Source: Hormiphora californensis
Lineage: Eukaryota; Ctenophora; Tentaculata; Cydippida; Pleurobrachiidae
NCBI GenBank assembly: GCA_020137815.1
Contig: CM035351.1
Location: 3,683,409 to 3,747,408, forward strand
Direction of reading: 5' to 3'
Length of the DNA: 64,000 nt
Shown here: positions 33,844 to 45,121 of the stretch, piece after piece
Position numbering within the stretch: the stretch's first letter is position 1
Layout: the number at the start of each line of letters is the position of its first letter
The notes under the pieces: generated by a model
Databases searched by the model: none
Told to the model about the DNA's origin: nothing
Seen by the model: only the letters and a program-made list of their open reading frames with translations
Made by a program: the position numbers and the translations under genes

Positions 33844-35252
33844 AATCTATCTCCACTGTGGTGACGGCTGGCCTCGGATTTGAATGTATCAGAACTACTG
33901 CAGTTAATACAAAACAGTTTTTTCCTATCGGTACAATCCTTGACATCGTGATTATCTCCACAAAGTTTGCAAACTAGTACTGAGCTGGTGCACTCAGTGG
34001 TCCTGTGGTTGAAACGGTGGCATTTAATACACTGTGGAATGTGGAAACGTTCCACAACATTAAGTCGGGATGTTGCATAGTATATTTTACCGGCGTCAAG
34101 GAGACGCTGTTGTGCGGGAATCGGTAGACGCAGGCCAATGGTACATTTATCCTTATTCCGGTAGTGACTTTTGATGTACACGATGGTTACCTCTTCAGTC
34201 TTGAGCCATGGGTTTTTGAGTTGGAGCATGGTTAGCACTTTATCCTTAGCTTGGTCGTTTGACAAGGATTCGATGTTTTCAGGTACATTCAGTATAGTCA
34301 CTTTAGCAGTGGAGGATAGAGTGGTAACTGTTGCATCTTTAGGTATCGCCTCTGTGACTAGCTGTATTACTGCATCAATGTTAGTTGATTCAGGGAATCC
34401 AATCTTGATCTCTGCAGCATTTTTTGTGTCAAGGAACAGCATAGGTGTCTCGGCAAGGCAGTCACTTACAGACTTGGCTGTTTTACTGGAGTCGTTAACA
34501 CCGCAAGAAATAAGCAGCTTATGCACTCTCTCACGGGGTTGTGATTGGGTGGGGGTTTGTTGCTGGGTTTGTTTAGTTCTAGCCTGGGGATGGGCTTGGG
34601 GTTGTGGAGCTGCGGCAGTTGAATCAATTGCACTTGTGGCAGGTGTATTGATGTTCAAAGCATCCGAGTAGTTTGCTCTGTTACATTGGGGAGTAGCAAT
34701 GTCTGTAGGCGCGTTTTCAGCTCGAGTGTGTTGCTGGGTGACGGTTTTAGTAGGAGCAGTTGCAGTAGAGGCGAAGATGCGGGCAGCGTTTTCAGCTATT
34801 TTATTGAATAATGCGCTGTCGGGTTGCATCAGTTGGGCGAAAACTAGACAAACAGGGCAAGACCAACCAGGGGCGTTATAAACACCATCGGTAATAGGGA
34901 TGGACCCTTTTGCAATAGAGAGGAAATTAAGGCCAACACAGTCTGCATGATAGTGAGTATTGCAGGAATAGCAGTGTACGAGACCAGAGCTGCCGGGTTC
35001 AGTAGGGTTTTTGCCACATAGGCATTTCCTTGACGCCGAGGTGAGTATATGAGGCGTTTGGGTTGGGTCGCTCATGATGGTGGGAACGGGACTTGGGGTG
35101 GAGAATAGTCCGGGTGTAGTCCCAGGGTTACACTGGGGGTCGATGTTTTTACGTACCGGTGTTGTAGTGAAACTGACCTCGGAGAATTCTTTACCGTTCC
35201 GTAGTCCTCTCGTCAGCTCAGGAGTGGGACTGCTTCTTTGGCCGTCCATCAT
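33798..35252 (-). CDS. LINE ORF1: PHD-finger and zinc-knuckle protein
   Basis: 484 aa from ATG 35252 (tandem ATG at 35249; the open frame extends upstream without ATG). A PHD-type zinc finger near residues 70-140 reads CLCG...CYSC...HYHADC...CPVC. A Gln/Thr/Pro/Ala-rich linker follows (residues about 165-250), then an RRM-like middle, then three zinc knuckles: CIKCHRFNHRTTEC, CKLCGDNHDVKDC and CINC...HHSGDRLC. PHD-bearing ORF1 proteins are known from CR1/L2-group LINEs, where ORF1p binds the element RNA. It ends at TAG 33798 immediately after the slippery heptamer. Confidence 0.88.
   Translation of the reverse strand: MMDGQRSSPTPELTRGLRNGKEFSEVSFTTTPVRKNIDPQCNPGTTPGLFSTPSPVPTIMSDPTQTPHILTSASRKCLCGKNPTEPGSSGLVHCYSCNTHYHADCVGLNFLSIAKGSIPITDGVYNAPGWSCPVCLVFAQLMQPDSALFNKIAENAARIFASTATAPTKTVTQQHTRAENAPTDIATPQCNRANYSDALNINTPATSAIDSTAAAPQPQAHPQARTKQTQQQTPTQSQPRERVHKLLISCGVNDSSKTAKSVSDCLAETPMLFLDTKNAAEIKIGFPESTNIDAVIQLVTEAIPKDATVTTLSSTAKVTILNVPENIESLSNDQAKDKVLTMLQLKNPWLKTEEVTIVYIKSHYRNKDKCTIGLRLPIPAQQRLLDAGKIYYATSRLNVVERFHIPQCIKCHRFNHRTTECTSSVLVCKLCGDNHDVKDCTDRKKLFCINCSSSDTFKSEASRHHSGDRLCPVRQQLQQLHSKN
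33801..33807 (-). promoter_or_regulatory. A AAA AAC slippery heptamer for -1 frameshift (predicted)
   Basis: In the ORF1 frame the codons are TCA AAA AAC then TAG (33798-33800). The heptamer A AAA AAC fits X XXY YYZ exactly. Slipping back one base leads to CTA GAT CTG, which is the ORF2 frame. A possible downstream stem TTCGCA/TGCGAA (33771-33776 with 33741-33746) starts 24 nt 3', further than the usual 5-9 nt. Confidence 0.7.
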
Positions 35253-35350
35253 CTTCACGACTATCGATGTCGACTTACAGAGACTATCAATATCGGGTCT
35301 CTCGTCAGATAGGTTGGCTTATGTTACGGGTTCGTCACCTCCCCCGTAAC

Positions 35351-36340
35351 TTTATTTGCTAGATGCCATCACCTATCTCAAATTAATTTGTTTAAAGTAG
35401 TGTTGAAAAGTTTGAAACTTTAAAGAGCACGTGAGGCGAGCCATCTACGCGAGGAAAACACCGTTTTAGGCTCCAGTTACAGATTGGGACCTGACATCAG
35501 GGTTCACCTCCTATAATTTCAGATTCTAGTCTGTAACTGCGGCGTAAATCTGTTTTGATCAATCGCAGGTCAACAAACCTCAGGCCCCACTTTTATTGCG
35601 GACGATCAAAGATCGAGAAACAGCGATGTCAGAACAAAAACAAGGGCGCCGTTACGATCTGGGTGTTTGGTGCCCTGTTTACAGATAGGCATTGCCAAAA
35701 AATTGATTCACTAAAATGGCTCTAATCGCTAAACCACTCAACCGTTTTGGCTAATTCAAAGTTTATCTGGTAGGAAATGTCAAGGCTTAACCCCAACCCT
35801 ACTGTAACCCTAACCCTGAAAACCGTTTGTCAGAACTCACGAAACACCCAGATTTTAACGCTGCCCAAAAGTTTTGGGCCAAAACACACGTGCGAAAATC
35901 TGAAAGAAAAAGGTGAAAAAAAAGTTTTCTGAATTGCACTTCAAACGCGCATTCTTTGTATTTAACGCGCATCAAAAACGATACGTGGCGCGGATTGTAT
36001 TTGCGCGTTTCTGTGCTAGTCATTGCTTGCGCGCTTCGTTTTATTCACAGGGGAATCTTCGCGCGTTCCTGACATTAACCAAACGATTACCAGCGTTGTA
36101 AAACTAAAAAAGAGGCAGACATTTACTTGCTGATGGGGCGTCTAAGAATTATTCGAAGATGGTTATTACTTAAACCGTTTTTCTACTTCAGTTAACATCA
36201 AATTGAATCAGCATAGATTATCAAATTTTCAAGTCAATGTCACTGTTTTAATTCATATATTCATACACTCAATTAGAGAAAACTGGAGGCTGTCCTTGCT
36301 TCGTCTTTTACTTCGTATGTGGTCGATCTTAGATGTAGGA
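35351..36340. other. Spacer with short inverted repeat
   Basis: CGCCGTTACGATCTGGGTGTTT (about 35647-35668) is mirrored by AAACACCCAGATTTTAACG (about 35843-35861). The same AAACACCCAGATTTTAACG motif also occurs at about 46689-46706 (inverted) and 52474-52492, always beside GGGCG, so it is probably the end of a transposon family. No gene recognised. Confidence 0.5.
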
Positions 36341-36430
36341 GAAGTGTCCATCACCTTTCGTCCGTTTCTTCAACATCCGATGCATCGTAAATGACAACTT
36401 TTGGTATGGGTGCCTGAGGGAGAACCTGTA
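36341..36430 (-). other. Possible terminal exon of an unrecognised minus-strand gene
   Basis: A good acceptor (TTGACTATACAG) is followed by an open stretch to a stop. In one frame it encodes VLPQAPIPKVVIYDASDVEETDER then TGA. Candidate upstream exons (37338-37425 and its duplicate 38345-38432, ending ...DQGWTSEK at GTAATG donors) do not join in a phase that yields a recognisable protein. Weak evidence; may not be a gene. Confidence 0.25.
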
Positions 36431-36927
36431 TAGTCAATACTGAACTAATTGAGGGTATACGCTGATTAATTGGATTGTTGGGAAATTGGAGAGCAGTGCA
36501 TGGTGTATATTGATCGAGTTTGTCATTGGAAAGCCGTGGTTCCCAGCAATCACTCTGTCCGACCTGTCTCATTTTCTCACGGCTCACAACCAGCCAGTGT
36601 TCCTCATAATAATACACATCCACATGATCATATACCCCTACATATAATATGACTCTCCATCCCTCTCTTTCTCCCTGCCTCTATTTCCCTCTCTATAGAT
36701 TAATTCCCTGTGATTGTTAGATAGTAGGAGACACAAAGAATATGATCGAGAAAATGATATTGCTTTCTGATAGTCCCCTACACACACGCAGTACGCACGC
36801 ATCTACACTATGTTGAACTATCTGATACTAAAGAGACAAATTCAGAGTCCACTGGTCTTACTCAACAATTCCTAGAATTGAAGGATATATCGTTTTCTGT
36901 CAATTCTAAGCTAGACACGCTCAGACA

Positions 36928-37575
36928 ATGTCTCCTGTACAGCATAAAAAACTCTCATTTTTCAAGTTGATTACCCTTATTCAACAAATTTTACCGACAA
37001 TCATACAGACTATTCTTAGTTCTCACACTGAAGATTGGGAGGGGTGACATTAGCCAACACTGTTAGTTGTGCAGTAGATGGTTTGCAGTTGGGAGCTGCA
37101 GTAGTGGATCTTGCGTGTTCCGGAGGATTTTCAGAAAAAAATTACCTATTTTAAATGTCTAACCCAACCCCGGAACACGCGAGATCCACTGCAGCTACCA
37201 ACTGCAGACCATATTCATCCAACGCGAACGGTGCCGCCAGCCCATTTGGATTGGCACAACAAAAGCAAAATGAGTAGTGAGTAGATAGAGTGAAAGACAA
37301 CCTTAAACAAATCATTCTCCCCTCATTACCTTTTTCTGAGGTCCATCCTTGGTCTCTCCTAGTCCATGATTGTTGTTGTGTGAGCCCCCGTTCACACGGC
37401 GACTCTGAACACATCCCATAGCTAGAAGAGAGTTGAAATGGTCAGAGAGGGAGAGATGTAGTGGGAGGAGGGAGGGGGTATAAGAGATGGATTGATTGAC
37501 ACTTTAGGACTCAGACAAAGAGGGGGACACATATTCATGAGTACTCGAGGCAGAGGCAAGATAATGATTATATAT
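36928..37575. repeat. Segmental duplication, copy A
   Basis: About 650 bp, from TGTCTCCTGTACAGCATAAA to the GACACATATTCAT region, nearly identical to 37935-38602 (offset about 1007 bp). The 87-aa open frame inside (MCSESPCERG...) is identical in both copies. Confidence 0.9.
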
Positions 37576-37934
37576 AAATATTACGCCTGAGATGGTAAAA
37601 GAGTGAGAGATTAGCGAGAGTGAGAGAGATAAGAATGTGTGGACTGGTCCGGGAGTTCGTACTGTTATTTGATCTCGGTGCTGCAATGCTTGACAGTGTG
37701 AGAGAAGAAGAGAGAGAGGGAGGGAGTTCGTAAATGCTTATCTTCTAACGTTTTTAAGTGTGACGAAACATGGAGTAAGGAGTTCTAAGTGCAGCAGTGT
37801 TATAAGTTTTCATGTATCACTGCTAGCAGTATAATGAAACTTATACACTGCCAGCAGTATACATGAAACTTAACACGCGCAGTGTTATAAGTTGTACAAG
37901 CATGCTACTAAGAATTATTATATCTCAAATTTTA

Positions 37935-38602
37935 CATGTCTCCTGTACAGCATAAAAACTCTCATTTTTCAAGTTGATTACCCTTATTCAACAAATTTTA
38001 CCGACAATCATACAGACTATTCTTAGTTCTCACACTGAAGATTGGGAGGGGTGACATTAGCCAACACTGTTAGTTGTGCAGTAGATGGTTTGCAGTTGGG
38101 AGCTGCAGTAGTGGATCTTGCGTGTTCCGGAGGATTTTCAGAAAAAAATTACCTATTTTAAATGTCTAACCCAACCCCGGAACACGCGAGATCCACTGCA
38201 GCTACCAACTGCAGACCATATTCATCCAACGCGAACGGTGCCGCCAGCCCATTTGGATTGGCACAACAAAAGCAAAATGAGTAGTGAGTAGATAGAGTGA
38301 AAGACAACCTTAAACAAATCATTCTCCCCTCATTACCTTTTTCTGAGGTCCATCCTTGGTCTCTCCTAGTCCATGATTGTTGTTGTGTGAGCCCCCGTTC
38401 ACACGGCGACTCTGAACACATCCCATAGCTAGAAGAGAGTTGAAATGGTCAGAGAGGGAGAGATGTAGTGGGAGGGAGGGAGAGGGGGGTATAAGAGATG
38501 GTTATTGTTATTTTGCACACTTCTGTGAAACTCAGACAAAAGAGGGGGACACATATTCATCGAGTTCTCGAGCGCAGAGGGCAAGATAATGTGATAATAT
38601 TC
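37935..38602. repeat. Segmental duplication, copy B
   Basis: Direct repeat of copy A with small indels near its right end (GAGTACTCGAGGCAGAGG against GAGTTCTCGAGCGCAGAGG). Between the copies (about 37750-37920) are inverted AAGTTTCATGTAT/ATACATGAAACTT motifs. Confidence 0.9.
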
Positions 38603-38700
38603 TCTATCTCTCTATCTCTCTATCTCTCTATCTCTCTATCTCTCTATCTCTCTATCTCTCTATCTCTCTATCTCTCTATCTCTCTATCTCTCACTCTATC
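38600..38700. repeat. (TATCTCTC)n repeat
   Basis: Twelve or so 8-bp TATCTCTC units immediately after the duplicated segment. Confidence 0.92.
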
Positions 38701-39310
38701 TCTGCCGAAGTGTGGTAAACAAAAGAATATAGATTGTGGATGCATGAGTGAGATGAATTGCGTATTATGTGTAAAGTAGTTGAGTGAGTGAGAGACACGC
38801 AGAGACAAAGGGTTGTAGAGGTGCTCGTATGGTTGAGAGATAGACGAAGCCCATGGAAAAGAAAGAAAGAGAGATGCCAGCGGAGAGAGAGAGGAGAGAT
38901 ACAGTAAACCTAAGTGAGGGCCGGAGGAAGACCTAGTCGAGGGGACAGGGAGGAAGGTGAATCGCACACAGAGGGAGTAAGAGGTATAGTAAGACACACA
39001 GAGCGTGTAGAAAGACGCATACAGAGATATGCATAATGAAGCAGAGAGGGTACTGCTGCATGTGACTCAGATAGGAAGAGAGATAGAGATAGAGAGGGAT
39101 AGAGAGGTGGGGGAGAGAGAGGTGGTGATGTATGGTATTGGTTGGTAATCGAGGTAAAATGTGTGTACTGTGTGTGATACTGCTGGTAGGAAAATAGGTG
39201 GAACTGCACTGTTATAGCACCAATTAATCGCACCAACTACTGGAGAGCAACCCAGTAATACAGGGTGAGAATAGCAACCCACTTGACAGAGAGACGGAGA
39301 GGGAGAGAGG

Positions 39311-39355
<45 letters not shown>

Positions 39356-39626
39356 GAGAAAGAGAAACATAACAGAAGCAAATATACAACAAACGGACAC
39401 GCAAACTTACACACAATTCTAGAGTGAGTGATAGAGAATGAGAGAGCTGAGAGATCGAGAGAATTCTTTGAAAAAGAGCTGTATGCAAAGTCATTAGGAG
39501 AGTAACGGTTGATTGCTGCATAACAAGTGATGAACAAAAGAGATCTATATTTACAATAACAATTATCAACAAACTTACAAACAAATTAATATTAAAAATG
39601 AGAAATGTAGAAAAAGTAGAAATTAC
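38701..39626. other. Purine-rich spacer
   Basis: 3' flank of SPO11. AG-rich throughout, with a (GA)n run at about 39312-39352. No supportable gene. Confidence 0.5.
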
Positions 39627-40655
39627 TCAAAAGTATCTTCGCTTTAGTATTTTCTTGACAACAAATTCTTTCAAATCTGAGATCGCCTCCAGCTCAATTT
39701 TGACAGCTTTTCTCTCCATTTCTTCCACCTCCCGCCTGTATGAAGGTGCTTCTTCAATATAGGGGTGGTTTAGTAGTGATCGACACAAGTTACCGTCTCG
39801 GTCGGTAAACGATTTAACCTGTTCACCCTCTACGCCCTGCACATCGGAAGAATGAAGGCCGAGCCAGCGAATATTACACCGGTGTTCAACCCCTTCCCGG
39901 CCCATCCGGGTGCTCCCGAATTTGTAGGTGAGTAGAATTTGGAGACCATGGGGGTTATAGTCAAAGAGGCCCAGAACGGGGAGGGAGAACTGTTTTTCAA
40001 GTCTACTGGCAACCTCCCTGACAGCCAAACAGGGATAACCCCTTCCTGTTATCATGATTACAGGAACACTGTTCCATAGAACATTCTCACAGAGTGTCCT
40101 GAAAACTGCATCCTTCTCAACAATCAGGATATAACGAGCACCAAGGGACCTGAATTCTAGGGATAATGTATCCCCAGGCAGAGAGAATCCATCCTTTCCC
40201 AGAGATAGACAATCTATTGTCTCTGTGCTTTGTGTAATTACAATTGCCCCGGCAATGCTTCCTTTAGGTGCGGCTGTGATTCCCAGAGACCGCCGGGGCA
40301 CATCCAGCATCCGGAGGACATCTTCAAAGCAACCATTGAATTCTGCCTGGTTCGAAAAGAAACCGGTCAGGGTATAGTAAGCGTCTCTTTGTGTAACTTT
40401 ACCCCCGTTCTTGACCAACTTGTACACATATGCAAGGATCTTGGTAACCTTAGAAAAGCGAGTACAATTTCCACCACGGCGTCCAAACATTTCAACCTCA
40501 GAGCGGTCGGGACCAATAGAAATTCCTTCAGATGTCACAGAGACGTTAGATTTGGCGAGGGAAACCATCGTATATCGTGGAGAGCGATTTTCGGAGAGAT
40601 CTCGTATCATTTCAAGTACTATGTCCTCGATTTTGCGCAGGATTACATCAGACAT
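39627..40655 (-). CDS. SPO11: Meiotic topoisomerase VI A-like protein SPO11, intronless
   Basis: 342 aa in one exon, ATG at 40655. The winged-helix (5Y-CAP) domain has the catalytic tyrosine region TQRDAYYTLTGFFSNQ (about residues 92-108) and the block DVPRRSLGITAAPKGSIAG. The Toprim domain has the metal-binding Glu in ILIVEKDAVF, then ITGRGYP, then LFDYNPHGLQILLTYKFGS, and WLGLHSSDV as in animal SPO11. Known role: makes the programmed double-strand breaks that start meiotic recombination, using the tyrosine as nucleophile and Mg2+ held by the Toprim Glu/Asp residues. The usual Asp-x-Asp reads Asp-Tyr-Asn here and GKGxPD reads GRGYPC. All recognised host genes nearby apart from the cysteine-rich array are intron-rich, so this may be a retrocopy, but the frame is fully intact. 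Confidence 0.93.
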   Translation of the reverse strand: MSDVILRKIEDIVLEMIRDLSENRSPRYTMVSLAKSNVSVTSEGISIGPDRSEVEMFGRRGGNCTRFSKVTKILAYVYKLVKNGGKVTQRDAYYTLTGFFSNQAEFNGCFEDVLRMLDVPRRSLGITAAPKGSIAGAIVITQSTETIDCLSLGKDGFSLPGDTLSLEFRSLGARYILIVEKDAVFRTLCENVLWNSVPVIMITGRGYPCLAVREVASRLEKQFSLPVLGLFDYNPHGLQILLTYKFGSTRMGREGVEHRCNIRWLGLHSSDVQGVEGEQVKSFTDRDGNLCRSLLNHPYIEEAPSYRREVEEMERKAVKIELEAISDLKEFVVKKILKRRYF

Positions 40656-42069
40656 TCAGAAAAGCAGGGAGAGAAAGAGAGTAGAAGTATAGTAAGGTAA
40701 AGAGGGGGTGGGGATAGTTGTCAGAAGGGGAGAATTCGACTGTTATTAAAGAAGAGAAAGACTCTGGATAACCAAAAATGGCATGAATAATACACTATTT
40801 TCTCTCGACAAAACCATCCAGATAATTTTGCACAAAAATTACAAATAAACATTTTTACATTGAAATTTTTACGAAAAAAAAACTGCGTTTGGCTGAGCAA
40901 ATAGTCTGAGAGGGGAATGAATGAAAGGCCACACAATCAGGACAAAAAGTTGTTCACCCCGCTACGATGTGGCAACATGATCAGGACAAAGAGCTGTTCA
41001 CATCGCTACGATTTAGCATGACGAGGACTAAACACAAAGTTTCTTGGGTCATCACCGGACTCACGTCGAGGTTTTTGTGAACCTGTGAAAAGGACATTAT
41101 GAGAGGATTATTATGCATGAATAAAAAATATCTAGGATAACAAACAGTATGACATGCACATAACATGGCAGTGTTGTATGCTTGCATAGGGAGGCTATAA
41201 GGGGCAGAGACATAAAGAGAAGGGCAGTGGGAGAGACAAAGGGAGAGTGAGAGAAAGATGGATAGAGGGAGAGAGGGAGGGGGAGAGAGATTCTCTCTCA
41301 GAGAGAGATAGACAAGTTAATCACGCTGTGTCCTACAAGATCTAAGCAATTAGACTCTTAGTGTATGAACTCTTGGCCCAGACTCCCTACCCAATGACAT
41401 TGCAATTCTTGTAAAGGGACAGGATATAGGCACATCTCATCTCCGAGAAATGTGCACACTCGGTGTACTAAAATTGCTGTCAAGCAGAACTTGATGTAGT
41501 TGCGGGTGGTCTTCTAAAAAGATGGCCAGTTTAAATTTTCTCCTACAAAGTTAAGCAACTTGCACTAGGTATGGAAAGAAACAGTAGTTGTATTTAATTC
41601 TATAAGATGTGCTCAGAGACCAGAGTGTGCTATAAAACGCGACAGAAATGTGTGTACATGTATCTCCATTTACAACAAGTTTACCAATGAAAAATGCCAC
41701 TTCCCGGGAGCTAGGGGAAATGGATATTTCTGGCACATTTGACAGGTTTTTGATATGTATAAGCCAATAAGGTCTGTCATATTCCTGCCTAATCAAGTTT
41801 TTCCTCTCGCAAGGGCATACTAAACTCACTTATATAACACACCTAGCGGCGTGTCGACAGCCCATATCTGGTCTATTGTTACTTTTTATTAAAATTTATG
41901 CGAGAGGTCGCCAGGTCGGATAAAACAGCAGTGAAAGCCGAAAACAACGAAAAAAAGAATCACATGAAAGACGAAAGTTTATGACCGGGAGACAAAGAGT
42001 GAGAATACAGCAACTCCTGAGCCACATGTAGTAAATAGAAAAGTGTTACACACGCACATAACAATAAAC
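40656..42069. other. Spacer between SPO11 and coiled-coil gene
   Basis: No exon chain supported. A minus-strand open stretch with a good acceptor (about 41081-40981, VHKNLDVSPVMTQETL...) could be a stray exon. A duplicated ATCAGGACAAA...GTTCACxxCGCTACGAT block occurs at about 40937-40970 and 40980-41012. Confidence 0.4.
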
Positions 42070-44968
42070 CTAGCTCCGATGTGGACCTGCTGAGTGACGT
42101 CTCCCAGCAGCTGACCCGGGTGTTCCAGCCGGTCTACTCGGCTGCAGGGATGGCTTCCTGCCCTGTGAAAATGAACTCCTCCTCAGTTTAGAATCTGATG
42201 TACCTCCCCCGATCATGCGGACAACTGATGCCTTGGCCGTCTCTGCTCTTGCCTGGAGAGAGAGAGAGAGGTGTTAGTCTGTGTGTAACTTGCAATGTGT
42301 GCATGAATAAATTATTTATTAGACTGCTCAGCGGATGACATAATGAAACATTGACATCAACACTCTGTGTTTTCAGAACTTTTATACTATGCATGATCTG
42401 GCATATTTTTTACAATTTACACTTCATGACGCATGTAACATCTACGACCTACGTATAAAGATTCTTTCTCCATCTCTCACTCCATCCCTCTCTCTCTCTA
42501 TCTGTCTCTCTCTCCCTTACGTCATGTTTCACGTTGGTAAGGTAGGTAGTATCAACGTTCTCCAGGACCTCCTTCCGTTTCCCGTAATCCACAATCTTGC
42601 CAAGAGTGTCCCGTCTAGCATCGTCCCATTGAGCCTCCTTCAGAGCCTTAGCCTGCTCTTTCTCAACCATCTTGCCCTCAGCTTTCCGGGCTGCCGTTTC
42701 CTGATGGGGGGGATTTATTACAATACACGCTCTTTATAAGGTGCATTTTAATCTATGATTGCAGCACGATGGGTTTACCTAGATAAATATTCATTAATTT
42801 AGTGATGGCCTAGTATATAATGGATCGACTTATTACACAATCAGAATGTATAGGCCATAAAAAAATGCATTAATTTCCGCACCAGGCCCGGGTCTGCTAT
42901 TTTAAGGGACTGCTGTGTAACCGACCACCTTACGAAACATAATGTATAACATAACGTATTATAATGGTCCCAGATTTTAGAAACAGAAAATGTACAAACA
43001 GGCCCTGAAATAGAAAATACACCAGCACCTGGGAAGTGACACAAATAATGCATCACAGCTGCTCTACTGTGTTATATCTTGTAGTCAGTCGGCTGCACGC
43101 TGCTATTTATTGGAACATACACAGGAGGCTGTCGAGAGAGCGGGAGATGGAGGGGGGTAGATAGAGAGGGAGAGAGAAAGGGAGGAAGATAGAGAGGGAA
43201 AAAGAGATGGAGGGAGGGGGAGAGAAAGTGACAAGTTGACAGTTACAGGTTGATTATCAGATATTTAGGAACACTTACATAGATAACTCATAAGTCATAC
43301 CTGATACCAGCACAAATAATAAATTATTATTAATAATAATATCGACCTTCTTACTTAATACTTCTATTCCTCTCTACTATTCGACTCTATTTATTCCTTC
43401 AACTTTCTTTCTCACTAAGTCATCTGGGCTCCAGCTTAATTTCTACTATGAATAAGAATATATCCAACTGCATTTTTCTCATTGCATCCACAACGACATG
43501 CATAAATAGTCGCTTTATTATGATCTTACGAAAAATTCAGACATATTACAAGTAAAGCACTTTTTGTATAAGATTTCATAACGTGAGAGTTATACAAAAT
43601 ATCAAGATGAAGAAGATTACTTGTTTGTAAGTGCAATTTCCCAAAACTTACAATGGCAAGGTTTAGTTTTCCGAAATTCTGTGCAATGTTAGAATCTGAT
43701 CCAGCCTTGGCATTTCTCTCCTTGGTAACCAAACTCTTGAGGAGCTCATTCTGTACAACGGACTTCTTCTTGGCGTACTGGACAGTGTCTGATATCTTGG
43801 ATTGGAAAGATTTGTTTGTTTTCTTGAGCGTTCTACCAATCTTCCCGGCTCCCTTGACAATTCCAGCAGTTTCCAGCAATCGCTCCTCTTCGGGCATCTG
43901 TAAGATGAAAAACATTTAAAAATATTTGAATGGGGAGAAAAAAAGAGAGAGAAAATAAAATGAAATGAAAGAAAATGAAGCTATAAACCAGATAACTATG
44001 CAGCTCAAATCACCATCATACGGGAGGGTGTATGTGGTTTATTGGTTTACCTCTGCGGAGTTAAAAATAGCTTTCATTTTAGCGTTAACAGCCACCAGCC
44101 GTCCACCCGACACACTGATCTCAGAGTCACAATCTTCAAAGTCTCGGCTAGAAATCTGCCTAAGTAGCTCTTCCGTGCTTCCGTTAGCCTACACCAGAGA
44201 GGGAGAATGTGGTAGATAGTACAAAGACAATTTAATAGGGGAGACGAATAGAATGGGATGCGATAATACAGGAAATGTGATACAAAGTCCTTTAGTTTGT
44301 ACATGTACTATGTAGTGCATTATAATTGTAGTGCAATGAACCTACTCTGGCGTATGAGGTGGTGAGTTGTTCGTGAATAGGTGCAAGTTGAGTAAGAATA
44401 CGCATTGTTGCCTGTTGTGAGTGAGCGTCGTGACACTGTGAGATTCGCCGTACCTGCCAAGAGATAGGAAACCGTTAATACTCAGATTTAGGAAAGGGAC
44501 CCTCAGCTTCTAAACCTTTTCTTCATCCTCTCGCTGGTCAGCAGCGAACCGTTGAATTCCCCTCAGAGCATTTCCCAAAGCAGATCGAGACTGCTCGATA
44601 ACCTCCGTATCCCTCCGTATCTTTTCCGACTTGAGAATCTCGTTCATCTGGTTTAAACTCCCCACCAACTCATTCCTGTGTTGAACCTGAGTAGGGTCCC
44701 TCATTCCGAGAACAACTTCTTGGTCTCTTTTATTGAGCGGACTCTCGGCAATGTGCCTCACGAGCTGCTTCGTTGCTTTGTGCACTGTGATGAGCATATC
44801 TTTGTTTGTATCCCTGTCAAATCGACGAGCAGGAAATGGCTTGATTTCAACTACATTCTCCTCTAGTTCAATGCCATCCAGGTCACATGACGGGCGAGGC
44901 GGATATGATAGTCCGATGATCGAATATATCTCTTCCAATCTCCGGTCGAAATCTGTCTTGATTTTCAT
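42070..44968 (-). CDS. Uncharacterised 435-aa coiled-coil protein, six exons
   Basis: Minus-strand exons 44968-44516, 44453-44346, 44188-44051, 43897-43652, 42700-42521, 42252-42070; phases close to 435 aa. The first intron is only 62 bp with a GTTTAG donor. Residues 1-60 (MKIKTDFDRRLEEIYSIIGL...) are followed by a mainly helical, charged body with probable coiled coils in exons 1, 4 and 5 (KMVEKEQAKALKEAQWDD). The tail is Ser/Arg/Pro/Gly-rich and basic (LRRSSFSQGRKPSLQPSR). No signal peptide or membrane segment. I do not recognise the family; a BAR- or spectrin-like helical scaffold is conceivable but not shown. All introns are GT-AG and the composition is protein-like, so the gene model itself is fairly secure. 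Confidence 0.75.
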
Positions 44969-45121
44969 GGTCCTTACTAAAGTTGATTACATGAGATGAA
45001 ATCAGCAAAACAATAAATATGTTCACTTTATTACGAAAGATAAAGAAAAAGATGGTAAATAAACACTTATTCAATTAACAAAACGTAAGTTACATTTTCT
45101 AATTGGGCAAGGACTAATTAC
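44969..45121. other. 5' flank of coiled-coil gene
   Basis: Short AT-rich flank, presumably the promoter. No TATA or other motif can be assigned with confidence. Confidence 0.3.

Larger units (their letters stand above)
30750..35350 (-). mobile_element. CR1/L2-like LINE, apparently full length
   Basis: Minus-strand non-LTR retrotransposon: 5' UTR about 35350-35253, ORF1 35252-33798, ORF2 to 30862, and a short 3' UTR of about 110 bp. Just past the 3' UTR lies AGATTCTATCC, reminiscent of the CR1-type GATTCTAT end, before the minisatellite begins. Both ORFs are open over their whole length, so the copy looks young. Exact ends and target duplication are not resolved. Confidence 0.85.

Noticed and set aside
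35787-35820. CCCCAACCCTACTGTAACCCTAACCCTG as an internal telomeric repeat
   Set aside because: Only two CCCTAA words in irregular context; too short to call.
38600-38700. Regular 8-bp repeats and the 47-50 kb decamers as a CRISPR-like array
   Set aside because: No unique spacers, far too short a unit, and a eukaryotic context.
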